The notes below the pieces were generated by a model. That model was not told the origin of the DNA and did no database searches. It saw nothing but the letters and a program-made list of their open reading frames with translations. Shown piece after piece: positions 1 through 6,418 of a DNA stretch of 7,702 bases; position 1 is the first letter of the stretch, and each line of letters opens with the position of its first letter. Source of the DNA: Anaerolineaceae bacterium. Lineage in GTDB: Bacteria; Chloroflexota; Anaerolineae; Anaerolineales; Villigracilaceae. A program made the translations under genes and the position numbers. The stretch is from contig BQMV01000047.1 in assembly GCA_022181005.1 (NCBI GenBank), positions 1-7,702 of the forward strand, written 5' to 3'.

Positions 1-2320
1 TGATCTGCAACGCCTCTCCCGCTCTACCGCTCGACAGCAACACCTGCGCGCGTTGATTCTCCGTAGTGGCTTCGCCTTGCAAATCACCGATCAATTGTTT
101 AAGATGTTTTGCGCGGTCTAACATTTCCAGCGCTTCGGCAGAACGCGCTTGTAAATGATAGATCGCCCCCAACGCGTTGAGGATTTTGCCCAATGTGAAC
201 ACATCGCCGGCGGATTGCGCCGCATCGAGAATCCCTTCGTAGGTTTCGCGCGCCTCATTAAGCTCGCCCTGGTCGAAATGCAAACCGCCAACATTGCCTT
301 TGATGCGAAATGCAGTTCGCAAGTTACCAGCCAGCAGAGCCGCTTCCTCCGCTTTGCGCCAGTGGGATAGCGCGGCGGGGATGTCGCGGCGGATGTGCGA
401 AAGGATTCCCAGCGTGTTATGACACATGGCCCACACGCCAGACGTCAAGCGAACTTCGCGATGAGCAAGCGGTTCTGCCAGAACGAGGGCACGGCTTGCG
501 ATCTCTGAAGCCTCATCAAGACGGGTTTGCATCAGCCTCACGGTGCAGCGAACAGCCAAAATCTCGGCAAGCAGGCTGGAGTCTGGAGTCGAAGCGAGTC
601 CACCCTCCGCATCGTCACACAGTTGATCGGCTTCGGGAACTTTCCCGCGTTGCAATAAGCAGCGCGCCAGTTTCAACGCGATGGAAACGCTCTCTTTGCG
701 AGGCGAATCCGTTTTAAGCGCGATGGCAAACGCCTGACGAAAGTCCGCTTCCGCTTCTCCCGCGCGGCGACCGCTCATCAATAATTGTCCGCGTTGCGAG
801 AGGAGTTGCGCTTCGTTTTCAGGCGCGAGGTTCTCCGATCCTCGGGCGCGCTTCAACAGGTCGGCGATCAAATCAGCGGCGGTTTCACCCTGCCCTGTGG
901 AATCCCAGCGCAGGATCGAATTTTGAATTAGATCAATCACCTCAGCCGCGTTTGCCGCCTGCGCAAAGTGATACAACGCCTCAATAGAGTGCGGCGTCAG
1001 CGCTCGCAAATGACGCGCGACAAGCAGGTGGATTTTGCGATGCAATTCTGGCTTGGCGCGCAGGAACATCTCAAGATGTTCCTGCAACAACGGATGCAAC
1101 CGCGCTTCGGCTGAATTTTCTATAAAGTGGCGTCGCTGCAACAACGCGAGGATATCGTTGAGCGTAGGCGTCAACTCTTCCTTGCGCAATCGTTCCGCGA
1201 GTTCCACATCCAGCAGATTTATCGGTTGACGGACAACGGAGACCAGCGAAAGCAGGTTCAGTGCGGAGTCGGGCAGGTCGGCAAGCGCGCTCTCCGTTAA
1301 ATAGGATGCGATCTCGCGCTGCGCGGCAAGTTTTTCCACATAAGTTTTTGCCTGCGAAGGATTGCGAAGCAGTTCCACGCCTGCCAGCGTCAACAACATG
1401 GGGTTGCCCTGTGTGATTTCATACAACGACCGCATGGCTTTATGAGGCGGCTCCAAACCCCGAGCGCTCAGGCACGCGCGCGATTCTTCCGCGCTCATAC
1501 CGGTTAACGCAACGAGCACGGCGCCCTCGATGGCGCTTCGCTCACGCGAGGCGAGCAAGAACTTGCACCCGCTGTTGCGGATCAATGTTTCAATCGGCGC
1601 TAACGAAGGGAAACGCGCTTGAATGTGATGAAATTCGTCAACGCAAATAAACGGACGAACCTCGCGCAGACGCTCAGCAATGAATTGAATCCTCGCTTCG
1701 AGGGGCAATGCACCAGGTTGAGTGAAGAGCGCGGCATCTTCCCATCCGCGCGAAACGAGAAACAATGCCAACTGGCAGATAAGCGTTTCAAGCGGCGAGA
1801 TGTCTGCCCGGCTGACCGTATGCCAAAACACAGGTTGGTTAAAGCCGTAGGCATCCCTCATGATCGCGCCACAGAGCGTGCTTTTTCCGATACCGGGAAA
1901 TCCAAACAGTAAAACAGCATGGCTTTCACGAAATGCATCTTGAATGGCGTCCATCACAGACTGTCGAATAATCTCCGAGCCTGTTTTTGGCGGGATCGCC
2001 TCTAGCGCGCCCATTTCATCCACCTGAACATCCCCTGCATCGTCCGTTTTTAAAGATAGGAGCGCCAACTCAACAAGTCGCTTCGCCAGTTCGGGTTGCT
2101 CCCCCAACCCTAAGGCGGGGATGAAGCGCGCGCGCACCATTTCAAGGTCAGGCAAACGATGGTTATGCTCAAGACGCGAGATTTGCGCTTCGCCGTAACC
2201 GACCGCGAGACCAAGATCGCGCTGACCGAGCTCGGCGCGCAAACGAAGATATTTCAGAAACGAGCCGAAATCGTTAAAGCCCAGTATTAATTGGTCAGGC
2301 ATGGTCTGATTTCGTTTCAT
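1..2320 (-). CDS. XRE-type HTH / STAND (NB-ARC-like) ATPase / TPR regulator, C-terminus cut by window edge
   Basis: An uninterrupted reading frame of 773 codons runs leftward from an ATG at 2320-2318 and has no stop before the window ends. Residues about 16-70 form an XRE/Cro-type helix-turn-helix, with core LGQRDLGLAVGYGEAQISRL at 31-50. A P-loop follows: Walker A GFPGIGKST at 140-148, Walker B FICVDE at 224-229, a sensor-like LLASRE at 255-260, and a GNP motif at 305-307 typical of the ATPase/winged-helix junction in STAND proteins. Residues about 505-773 are helical TPR repeats, for example GELNEARETYEGIL and RSAEALEMLDRA. Known family members are signal-responsive switches that bind nucleotide and oligomerise; the TPRs sense a ligand or partner and the HTH binds DNA. 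Cytoplasmic. It is divergent from the surface-protein operon, so it may regulate that operon (inference). A defence-type STAND role is a less likely alternative. ATG codon 7 (2302) is another possible start; neither start has a Shine-Dalgarno sequence. Confidence 0.9.
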   Translation of the reverse strand, partial: MKRNQTMPDQLILGFNDFGSFLKYLRLRAELGQRDLGLAVGYGEAQISRLEHNHRLPDLEMVRARFIPALGLGEQPELAKRLVELALLSLKTDDAGDVQVDEMGALEAIPPKTGSEIIRQSVMDAIQDAFRESHAVLLFGFPGIGKSTLCGAIMRDAYGFNQPVFWHTVSRADISPLETLICQLALFLVSRGWEDAALFTQPGALPLEARIQFIAERLREVRPFICVDEFHHIQARFPSLAPIETLIRNSGCKFLLASRERSAIEGAVLVALTGMSAEESRACLSARGLEPPHKAMRSLYEITQGNPMLLTLAGVELLRNPSQAKTYVEKLAAQREIASYLTESALADLPDSALNLLSLVSVVRQPINLLDVELAERLRKEELTPTLNDILALLQRRHFIENSAEARLHPLLQEHLEMFLRAKPELHRKIHLLVARHLRALTPHSIEALYHFAQAANAAEVIDLIQNSILRWDSTGQGETAADLIADLLKRARGSENLAPENEAQLLSQRGQLLMSGRRAGEAEADFRQAFAIALKTDSPRKESVSIALKLARCLLQRGKVPEADQLCDDAEGGLASTPDSSLLAEILAVRCTVRLMQTRLDEASEIASRALVLAEPLAHREVRLTSGVWAMCHNTLGILSHIRRDIPAALSHWRKAEEAALLAGNLRTAFRIKGNVGGLHFDQGELNEARETYEGILDAAQSAGDVFTLGKILNALGAIYHLQARSAEALEMLDRAKHLKQLIGDLQGEATTENQRAQVLLSSGRAGEALQI

Positions 2321-2326
2321 GCAGAG

Positions 2327-2332
2327 ATTATA
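2327..2332 (-). promoter_or_regulatory. -10 box of the regulator gene, probably giving a leaderless transcript
   Basis: The minus strand reads TATAAT here, a perfect match to the housekeeping -10 consensus. Counting its last base as -7 places +1 at 2320, the A of the regulator's ATG. No purine-rich ribosome binding site exists between the box and the ATG, which fits a leaderless mRNA. The -35 region is weak: AT-rich sequence near 2349-2355 with no TTGACA match. The start point is inferred from spacing only. Confidence 0.5.
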
Positions 2333-2360
2333 CAACGCTCAAAACTGGAAAATTATGTCA

Positions 2361-2400
2361 TGTATTTTTGCACCGCATTTGCTATGCTATGAAAAATGCA
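2361..2400. repeat. Imperfect inverted repeat around the rightward -10 element (possible operator)
   Basis: The left arm TGTATTTTT (2361-2369) and the right arm AAAAATGCA (2392-2400) are inverted copies matching at 8 of 9 positions, separated by 22 bases. The spacer contains the candidate extended -10 box. The placement would suit an operator bound by a dimeric regulator such as the divergent HTH protein. The arms are A/T runs, so chance is a real possibility. Confidence 0.3.
2380..2388 (+). promoter_or_regulatory. Candidate extended -10 promoter for the rightward operon
   Basis: The plus strand reads TGCTATGCT, matching the extended -10 form TGn followed by TATGCT (consensus TATAAT, 4 of 6). 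No good -35 hexamer lies 16-18 bases upstream, as is tolerated by extended -10 promoters. Predicted +1 is about 2395, leaving a leader of roughly 127 bases before the ATG at 2522. Two tandem copies of CTATG occupy 2382-2391. This is the best candidate in the divergent region but is not strong. Confidence 0.35.
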
Positions 2401-2424
2401 CACCCGGCGCGTCTATCGCAGGTT

Positions 2425-2495
2425 GAGTCAAAAAAAGGACGGGAGCGGTTGGCAGGTTTCGTGGAGCGAAGTCCCTACCGAGCCGTCCGTCACTC
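2425..2495 (+). promoter_or_regulatory. Nested hairpin in the 5' leader of the surface-protein operon
   Basis: Several short complementary segments pair in strictly nested order: GAGT 2425-2428 with ACTC 2492-2495; GGACGG 2437-2442 with CCGTCC 2483-2488; CGGT 2446-2449 with ACCG 2477-2480; GG 2455-2456 with CC 2473-2474; and TTCG 2458-2461 with CGAA 2467-2470, closing a five-base loop. That gives about 20 base pairs with internal loops, ending 14 bases before the ribosome binding site. I do not recognise a known riboswitch consensus. It is not a terminator, because no U-tract follows. It could be an attenuator, a protein-binding leader or an mRNA-stability element, or a chance structure in GC-rich sequence. 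Confidence 0.35.
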
Positions 2496-2509
2496 GCGCG
2501 GATTCGCAT

Positions 2510-2515
2510 AAGGAG
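2510..2515 (+). promoter_or_regulatory. Ribosome binding site that fixes the surface-protein start at 2522
   Basis: AAGGAG lies six bases before the ATG at 2522. The frame is open further upstream to an ATG at 2396, but that codon has no ribosome binding site and would put about 42 polar residues ahead of a typical N-terminal membrane anchor. The 2522 start is therefore chosen. Confidence 0.85.
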
Positions 2516-2521
2516 AAGCCA

Positions 2522-4522
2522 ATGAAAAAACGATCCATCCGCTGGGGATGTTTTCTGGGAATCCTGCTCGTCCTCTTCCTCGTTGTTGGAGGAGGCGGGC
2601 TGTTGCTTGTACGGTCGAACCCGCCCGCCTTCGAGCAACCGTTGGATTCTTCCATTGTTGTTCTCATCACTTCTCCCGCCAGCGGAGAGGAAGTGAGCGC
2701 AGGCGATTATGTTTCCGTCAGCGCGCATGTCGCGCCCGACTCCATCGCCGGCATCGAACTGTTCGTGGATGGCAAGCCGTTCGGGTCGGCAAACCCGCCG
2801 GATGCCGCCGCGTGGACGTGGCAGGCATTTACGCCCGGCGTTCACACATTCACCGCGCGCGCCACCAACGCCAAAGGCGAGACCGGGAATTCACAGACCG
2901 TTATCGTCAATGTTTTGGCAGACAGCGGCGTGATACAGGTATTTGCCGGGGAAAATCAAACCCCAAATGAGATCGGTTCGGGGTACGGCGCGCCGCCTGA
3001 AGAAATACAAAAGGCGAACCCAAAACTTGACCCGAACGCCCCGTTGACGGATGGGCAACCGGTGAAGATTCCCGTTGGGCAGGGCGCGCCCGGCGGAGGG
3101 TCCGCGCCGGGAGGCGGGCAAGGCGCCGGATCAGAATTTATTCCGGTCTACGTTTCATGGACGTTCACTCCCCTACAACCCGTTGACGATTCGTATTGCT
3201 ACACATCCGCTGGAAACGGCATCTGGGAAAAAATGCCGAAGCCCCCGTTTAGTTTTTTAGACGACAGCATTCCGTACGCGCAATTCGATGTGATCTTCCC
3301 CAACCAAACGGGGGTCATTCAAGCGCAGTGCTGGGGCTGGCTTGCCGGCGCATTGAAATTCCTCGGGCAGGGAGAATCAAAATTCGACGTTCTCAATCCT
3401 TCCGCGGAGGTGACGATCAGCGGCGAAGGATTTGTGTTGAAAGGCTTACCAAAACTCCCGCCGCTCAAGGAGGATAAATTTTTAGGCGGGAACAGCGTAC
3501 CTCCGCCATACGCGCTTCGAGAACCTTCCAACGCGGCAGATTGCCTCGCGCATGGAGACCCGATCGTGGCGGGATTCTTATGTCCCGGGATCATGAACGC
3601 CAAGGTGAAACAAAACATTATTTTGGAATGGGAATGGAAGCCCGAAGCCTGCTGGCCCGGCTTTTGTAAGTATAGCGCGACTGAAATTGCCGGGTACGGC
3701 GTGTATGAGATTGACCCGGCGACTCAATCGAAAAAATTTCTGGCAGACGTTCACCCCTCCGCCATGCGGGTCGCCTTCCTGCCGCTGCCGTGGGGAGCAA
3801 AATGCTACGGCGTGGAGGCATACATAGATTACCCCGGCATGGGCGTTTCGGAAATGGCAACGTATTGTCCCGGGCAACCGACCGCTGCGAAAAAAGTAAC
3901 GATCACGCCGGCGGCGCAATGGCTAACCACCGGCGGGCAATGGATTCAAGACGGCGACTGCGACGATTACGGCGAGACAGATACCTATAAATATAAGAAT
4001 CAAAACAACGGTTTCGGCAACCAAAACGGGCAGGTCCTTGTGGGTTCGTACATCGTGGATGACGATGACTGTTATCGTGAAGGACACTATTCCGCAGGCG
4101 TCAAATTCGATATCAGTTTAAGCCTGCCGCCGAACGCGGTCGTTCAAAACGCCGATCTGCGATTTTCAACGGCGTTCATGAACTACGGCGCCACCGGCGT
4201 AGCCGCGCCGAAACCCGCCTCATGCATCAGCGCCATAGGCAAAGCAAAAAAAGATTGGAGCGGGCTGAGCGCGGGCATACATTTTGCAAGCAGCCCCTCG
4301 TTGACGTCTCTAACGTATAACACCCCTCTTACATCCATGTCCAATTACATGAATCAAGCAAGCGTGACGCAGGCGGTGGTTGATTGGATAAAGGATCCAT
4401 CCAGCAATCACGGCTTCATCCTTGTGCCAGCCGCCGCGCCGTATCCATACGATGATGGGTCCGGCTCATGCCTCTCCGGGCTGGGCAACTTCCAACTGGA
4501 TATTTACTATTTTGCCCCATAG
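2522..4522 (+). CDS. Membrane-anchored multidomain surface protein: Ig-like, LysM-like, FnIII-like and DNRLRE-like modules
   Basis: A 666-residue protein of unknown specific role, probably an extracytoplasmic adhesin or carbohydrate/cell-wall-binding protein. MKKR is followed by a hydrophobic segment at about 10-30 (uncleaved anchor or signal peptide). Residues about 45-133 form a bacterial Ig-like domain (ITSPASGEEVSAGDYVSVSA, then a VHTFTARATNAKGETG edge). Residues about 137-185 resemble LysM (YGAPPEEIQKANP, then LTDGQPVKIP). A Gly/Pro linker covers 186-203. Residues about 205-334 are unassigned, and about 335-457 look FnIII-like. Residues 459-666 resemble the DNRLRE-type module, with VVDWIKDPSSNHGFILVP near 619-636. 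Acidic loops at 477-487 and 513-516 could bind Ca2+ (inference). Twelve extracytoplasmic cysteines, an even number, suggest disulfides. It is the first gene of the operon, and the next gene starts 15 bases after its stop. The domain calls are by eye; the FnIII call is the weakest. Confidence 0.88.
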   Translation: MKKRSIRWGCFLGILLVLFLVVGGGGLLLVRSNPPAFEQPLDSSIVVLITSPASGEEVSAGDYVSVSAHVAPDSIAGIELFVDGKPFGSANPPDAAAWTWQAFTPGVHTFTARATNAKGETGNSQTVIVNVLADSGVIQVFAGENQTPNEIGSGYGAPPEEIQKANPKLDPNAPLTDGQPVKIPVGQGAPGGGSAPGGGQGAGSEFIPVYVSWTFTPLQPVDDSYCYTSAGNGIWEKMPKPPFSFLDDSIPYAQFDVIFPNQTGVIQAQCWGWLAGALKFLGQGESKFDVLNPSAEVTISGEGFVLKGLPKLPPLKEDKFLGGNSVPPPYALREPSNAADCLAHGDPIVAGFLCPGIMNAKVKQNIILEWEWKPEACWPGFCKYSATEIAGYGVYEIDPATQSKKFLADVHPSAMRVAFLPLPWGAKCYGVEAYIDYPGMGVSEMATYCPGQPTAAKKVTITPAAQWLTTGGQWIQDGDCDDYGETDTYKYKNQNNGFGNQNGQVLVGSYIVDDDDCYREGHYSAGVKFDISLSLPPNAVVQNADLRFSTAFMNYGATGVAAPKPASCISAIGKAKKDWSGLSAGIHFASSPSLTSLTYNTPLTSMSNYMNQASVTQAVVDWIKDPSSNHGFILVPAAAPYPYDDGSGSCLSGLGNFQLDIYYFAP

Positions 4523-4525
4523 GGC

Positions 4526-4531
4526 AGGGAG
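4526..4531 (+). promoter_or_regulatory. Ribosome binding site of the NBR1-domain lipoprotein gene
   Basis: AGGGAG sits six bases before the ATG at 4538, inside the 15-base gap after the preceding stop. It supports this start and shows that the gene has its own initiation signal within the operon. Confidence 0.8.
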
Positions 4532-4537
4532 AAAATA

Positions 4538-5845
4538 ATGAACGCAAGAAAAAAACTTATCATATTCCTGTTCGTCCTTGCGTTGTTTTCGGCGTGCGCG
4601 CCAACCTCCGCCGAAAACAACGGGCTGACCAACGCGCCGCAAGCGTGGTTCGATGCGCCTCTACCCGGGACGATCCACGTTCCGCCTAACCCGTGCCTCA
4701 TCGTCGCGCATGGCGCGTCGCCGGCGGGCATTTCGCAATTCGAGATTTCGATCAACGGCGCGAACGCTCTTGCCCTCCCCAGCCCCGATACGAGCGGATC
4801 GCTCGTCACCCTCACGCAAGACTGCGGAGTGACCGAACCCGGCGAATATTTTCTGCAACTCCGCGCGCAGGATAACGCCGGGAATTGGTCCGCCTACGCG
4901 GAGACCAGCCTGATCATCGAGGGCGGAACTTCAACCTCCACGCCCGCGCCCACTTCAGCGGACTGCATTGACAAGTTGGATGTCGTATCCGAGTCCCCAT
5001 TGCAGAAGTCCCACATGTTGCCTGGACAGCAATTTACCAAAACATGGACGATTCAGAATACAGGAACTTGCGTGTGGAACGCAGACTATCGTTTCGTTTT
5101 TACCGGCGGACCGTCGCCATCCGAGGGCGGCTCGCCCATGAGCGTGTCGTTGGATTTACCTTTCGGCTCTCTTGTATCCGTCCCGGTGCCTCCCGGTCAG
5201 CAGGTTATCATCCCGCTCCCTCAAACCGCGCCCTTGACGGATGGCTGGTACGTGGGCGCATGGAATCTAGTCGCTCCGAATGGCGGCAAGATACCCATCA
5301 CATACGGCGGCGGAGACTCGATGCCAAGCCTGTATGCGGATATTGTAGTCCAAGCCGGAACTCCCACGCCTCCGGCTGGCGCTATCACAGTAGAGCGCAT
5401 CTCCACGAACCTCGTCTACATCGGCGGCGCAAACTGCGGTCCCACAGAGGTCACTTTCGTGGCGCGCGCTGTCTCGCCTAACATCACAGCAGTTGTGTTG
5501 TTCTATCGCTTTCAAACAAACAATTCCTCGACAGAGTTTCAGGGCATTGCGATGAACCCCATGGGCGGCGACCTGTACGAGCGGACGATCAACCCCACGT
5601 CCGCGTTAGGAGGCGCAGTTCCGTTCGACGCGGCGACACTGCAATACCAGATCGTCATCCAGCAAACTGACGGCGATACGTCCATCCGCACACCGGTATT
5701 TTCCGACATTACCGCGCAAGCCTGCGGAGGCGGCTCGACCTCCTCCTGTTCGCAATACACCGACAAACGCGCCTGCATCTCCAATGGCTGTAATTGGGTG
5801 GAGATTCCCGGCGTGGTTCCGGTCTACGAGTGTCGCGACCCATGA
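4538..5845 (+). CDS. Surface lipoprotein with Ig-like and NBR1-type Ig domains and a C-terminal Cys module
   Basis: A 435-residue lipoprotein. The hydrophobic signal peptide ends in a lipobox, LFSAC, so the predicted mature N-terminus is lipid-modified Cys20. Residues about 34-128 are Ig-like (C53/C96 a likely disulfide, QDNAGNWSAYAE edge). A Thr/Pro linker follows at 129-140. Residues about 143-273 match the NBR1-type Ig-like domain: FTKTWTIQNTGTCVW at 166-180, a PPGQQVIIPL strand, then DGWYVGAWNLVAPNG. A second linker (TPTPP) leads to an Ig-like domain at about 281-396 (C300/C396). The tail has C404-x8-C413-x4-C418-x-W420 and C432, a compact module I cannot name. In bacteria, NBR1-type domains occur mainly in secreted or surface proteins and probably mediate binding; no catalytic motif is seen. 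Its stop overlaps the start of the next gene. The lipoprotein call is firm; the ligand is unknown. Confidence 0.9.
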   Translation: MNARKKLIIFLFVLALFSACAPTSAENNGLTNAPQAWFDAPLPGTIHVPPNPCLIVAHGASPAGISQFEISINGANALALPSPDTSGSLVTLTQDCGVTEPGEYFLQLRAQDNAGNWSAYAETSLIIEGGTSTSTPAPTSADCIDKLDVVSESPLQKSHMLPGQQFTKTWTIQNTGTCVWNADYRFVFTGGPSPSEGGSPMSVSLDLPFGSLVSVPVPPGQQVIIPLPQTAPLTDGWYVGAWNLVAPNGGKIPITYGGGDSMPSLYADIVVQAGTPTPPAGAITVERISTNLVYIGGANCGPTEVTFVARAVSPNITAVVLFYRFQTNNSSTEFQGIAMNPMGGDLYERTINPTSALGGAVPFDAATLQYQIVIQQTDGDTSIRTPVFSDITAQACGGGSTSSCSQYTDKRACISNGCNWVEIPGVVPVYECRDP

Positions 5846-6375
5846 ACATCGCCGACAAACTGGCTGTCCCTGTATTCGTCATCGCCGGCGGAATGGCGTA
5901 TGCCGCCGAAGAATTCGATATGCCGCAACTCATTCCGCTTGCGCTGGGACTCTTCGGCTCCTTCGGCGTTCTGCTGGGAATCGAAACGTTCGCCAATGGC
6001 GAGATCAGGCTGTTCAACCGGCGGCACAGCAGGCGCGAATATTTTTCCGGGTTGCCCGCGCGCTTGTTCGGCGCGATCATCTTCCTGTTTGGGGCAGGCG
6101 TTGCGTTGTACGCCTTTCTCGAATGGACGAGTCCCGGCGCGGCAGGCGGTTATCTCTCAGGTCTGGTTGGGTCTTCGCGCGGATGGGGAATCCTGCTCGT
6201 CGCCTTTGGCTTTTTCACCCTGCTCTTCGGGCTGATCCGCTTGATCGCCGGTAGCGGCAGGCATCCCGAAGAAAGAAGCGGAGCCGTTGACTTTGGATAT
6301 CGCGCGCGCGGGCTGGTCAATATCGCCGTCAGCCTGATCGCATTGGCGGCGGGAATCTGGTTGATGGTGAAATGA
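5842..6375 (+). CDS. Uncharacterised multi-spanning membrane protein
   Basis: A 177-residue protein with four clear hydrophobic segments at about 30-49, 75-93, 114-136 and 157-176, plus a shorter one at 7-23, so four or five transmembrane helices. A basic loop at 60-69 (NRRHSRRE) between helices would be cytoplasmic by the positive-inside rule. I recognise no family and see no catalytic or transport motif. The start is taken at 5842 because ATG overlaps the preceding TGA in an ATGA arrangement. There is no convincing ribosome binding site upstream, so translation is probably coupled to the lipoprotein gene. An in-frame ATG at 5794 exists but would add a polar, arginine-rich stretch and a 52-base overlap. 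Position in the operon suggests it works with the envelope proteins on either side, perhaps as a membrane partner (inference). Confidence 0.8.
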   Translation: MNIADKLAVPVFVIAGGMAYAAEEFDMPQLIPLALGLFGSFGVLLGIETFANGEIRLFNRRHSRREYFSGLPARLFGAIIFLFGAGVALYAFLEWTSPGAAGGYLSGLVGSSRGWGILLVAFGFFTLLFGLIRLIAGSGRHPEERSGAVDFGYRARGLVNIAVSLIALAAGIWLMVK

Positions 6376-6407
6376 GGCGCCACGCCCATCCGCGCGACGG
6401 CATCAAC

Positions 6408-6413
6408 GAGGAG
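6408..6413 (+). promoter_or_regulatory. Ribosome binding site of the amidohydrolase lipoprotein gene
   Basis: GAGGAG ends five bases before the ATG at 6419, within a 43-base gap after the membrane-protein stop. The gap holds no terminator-like hairpin, so read-through from the upstream genes is expected. Confidence 0.8.
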
Positions 6414-6418
6414 ACAAC

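Noticed and set aside
155..1912. Several plus-strand open frames of 64-135 codons in this stretch
   Set aside because: They are antisense to the continuous minus-strand HTH-ATPase-TPR gene, have arginine/serine-rich shadow-like composition, no recognisable domains and no ribosome binding sites.
2425..2495. Leader hairpin as a rho-independent terminator or known riboswitch
   Set aside because: No U-tract follows the stem, and I could not match it to c-di-GMP, cobalamin, SAM, glycine, ZTP or SRP RNA consensus features.
2387..2845. Minus-strand open frame of 152 codons over the start of the surface-protein gene
   Set aside because: It overlaps a strongly supported plus-strand gene and the divergent promoter region, and its translation is low-complexity and Arg/Glu/Pro-rich without a domain.
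3578..3919. Minus-strand open frame of 113 codons inside the surface-protein gene
   Set aside because: It is a shadow of the plus-strand coding sequence, with no start signal and no recognisable family.
5044..5481. Plus-strand open frame of 145 codons inside the lipoprotein gene
   Set aside because: It is out of frame with the well-supported NBR1-domain protein, and its Arg/Ser/His-rich translation is typical of a shadow frame.
5784..6254. Plus-strand open frame of 156 codons overlapping the membrane-protein gene
   Set aside because: The alternative frame at 5842 encodes clear transmembrane helices and has an ATGA junction, whereas this frame is Arg-rich and shows no structure.
6376..6418. 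Possible terminator or promoter in the gap before the amidohydrolase gene
   Set aside because: No stem with a following T-run and no -10/-35 pair is visible; only a ribosome binding site is supported.
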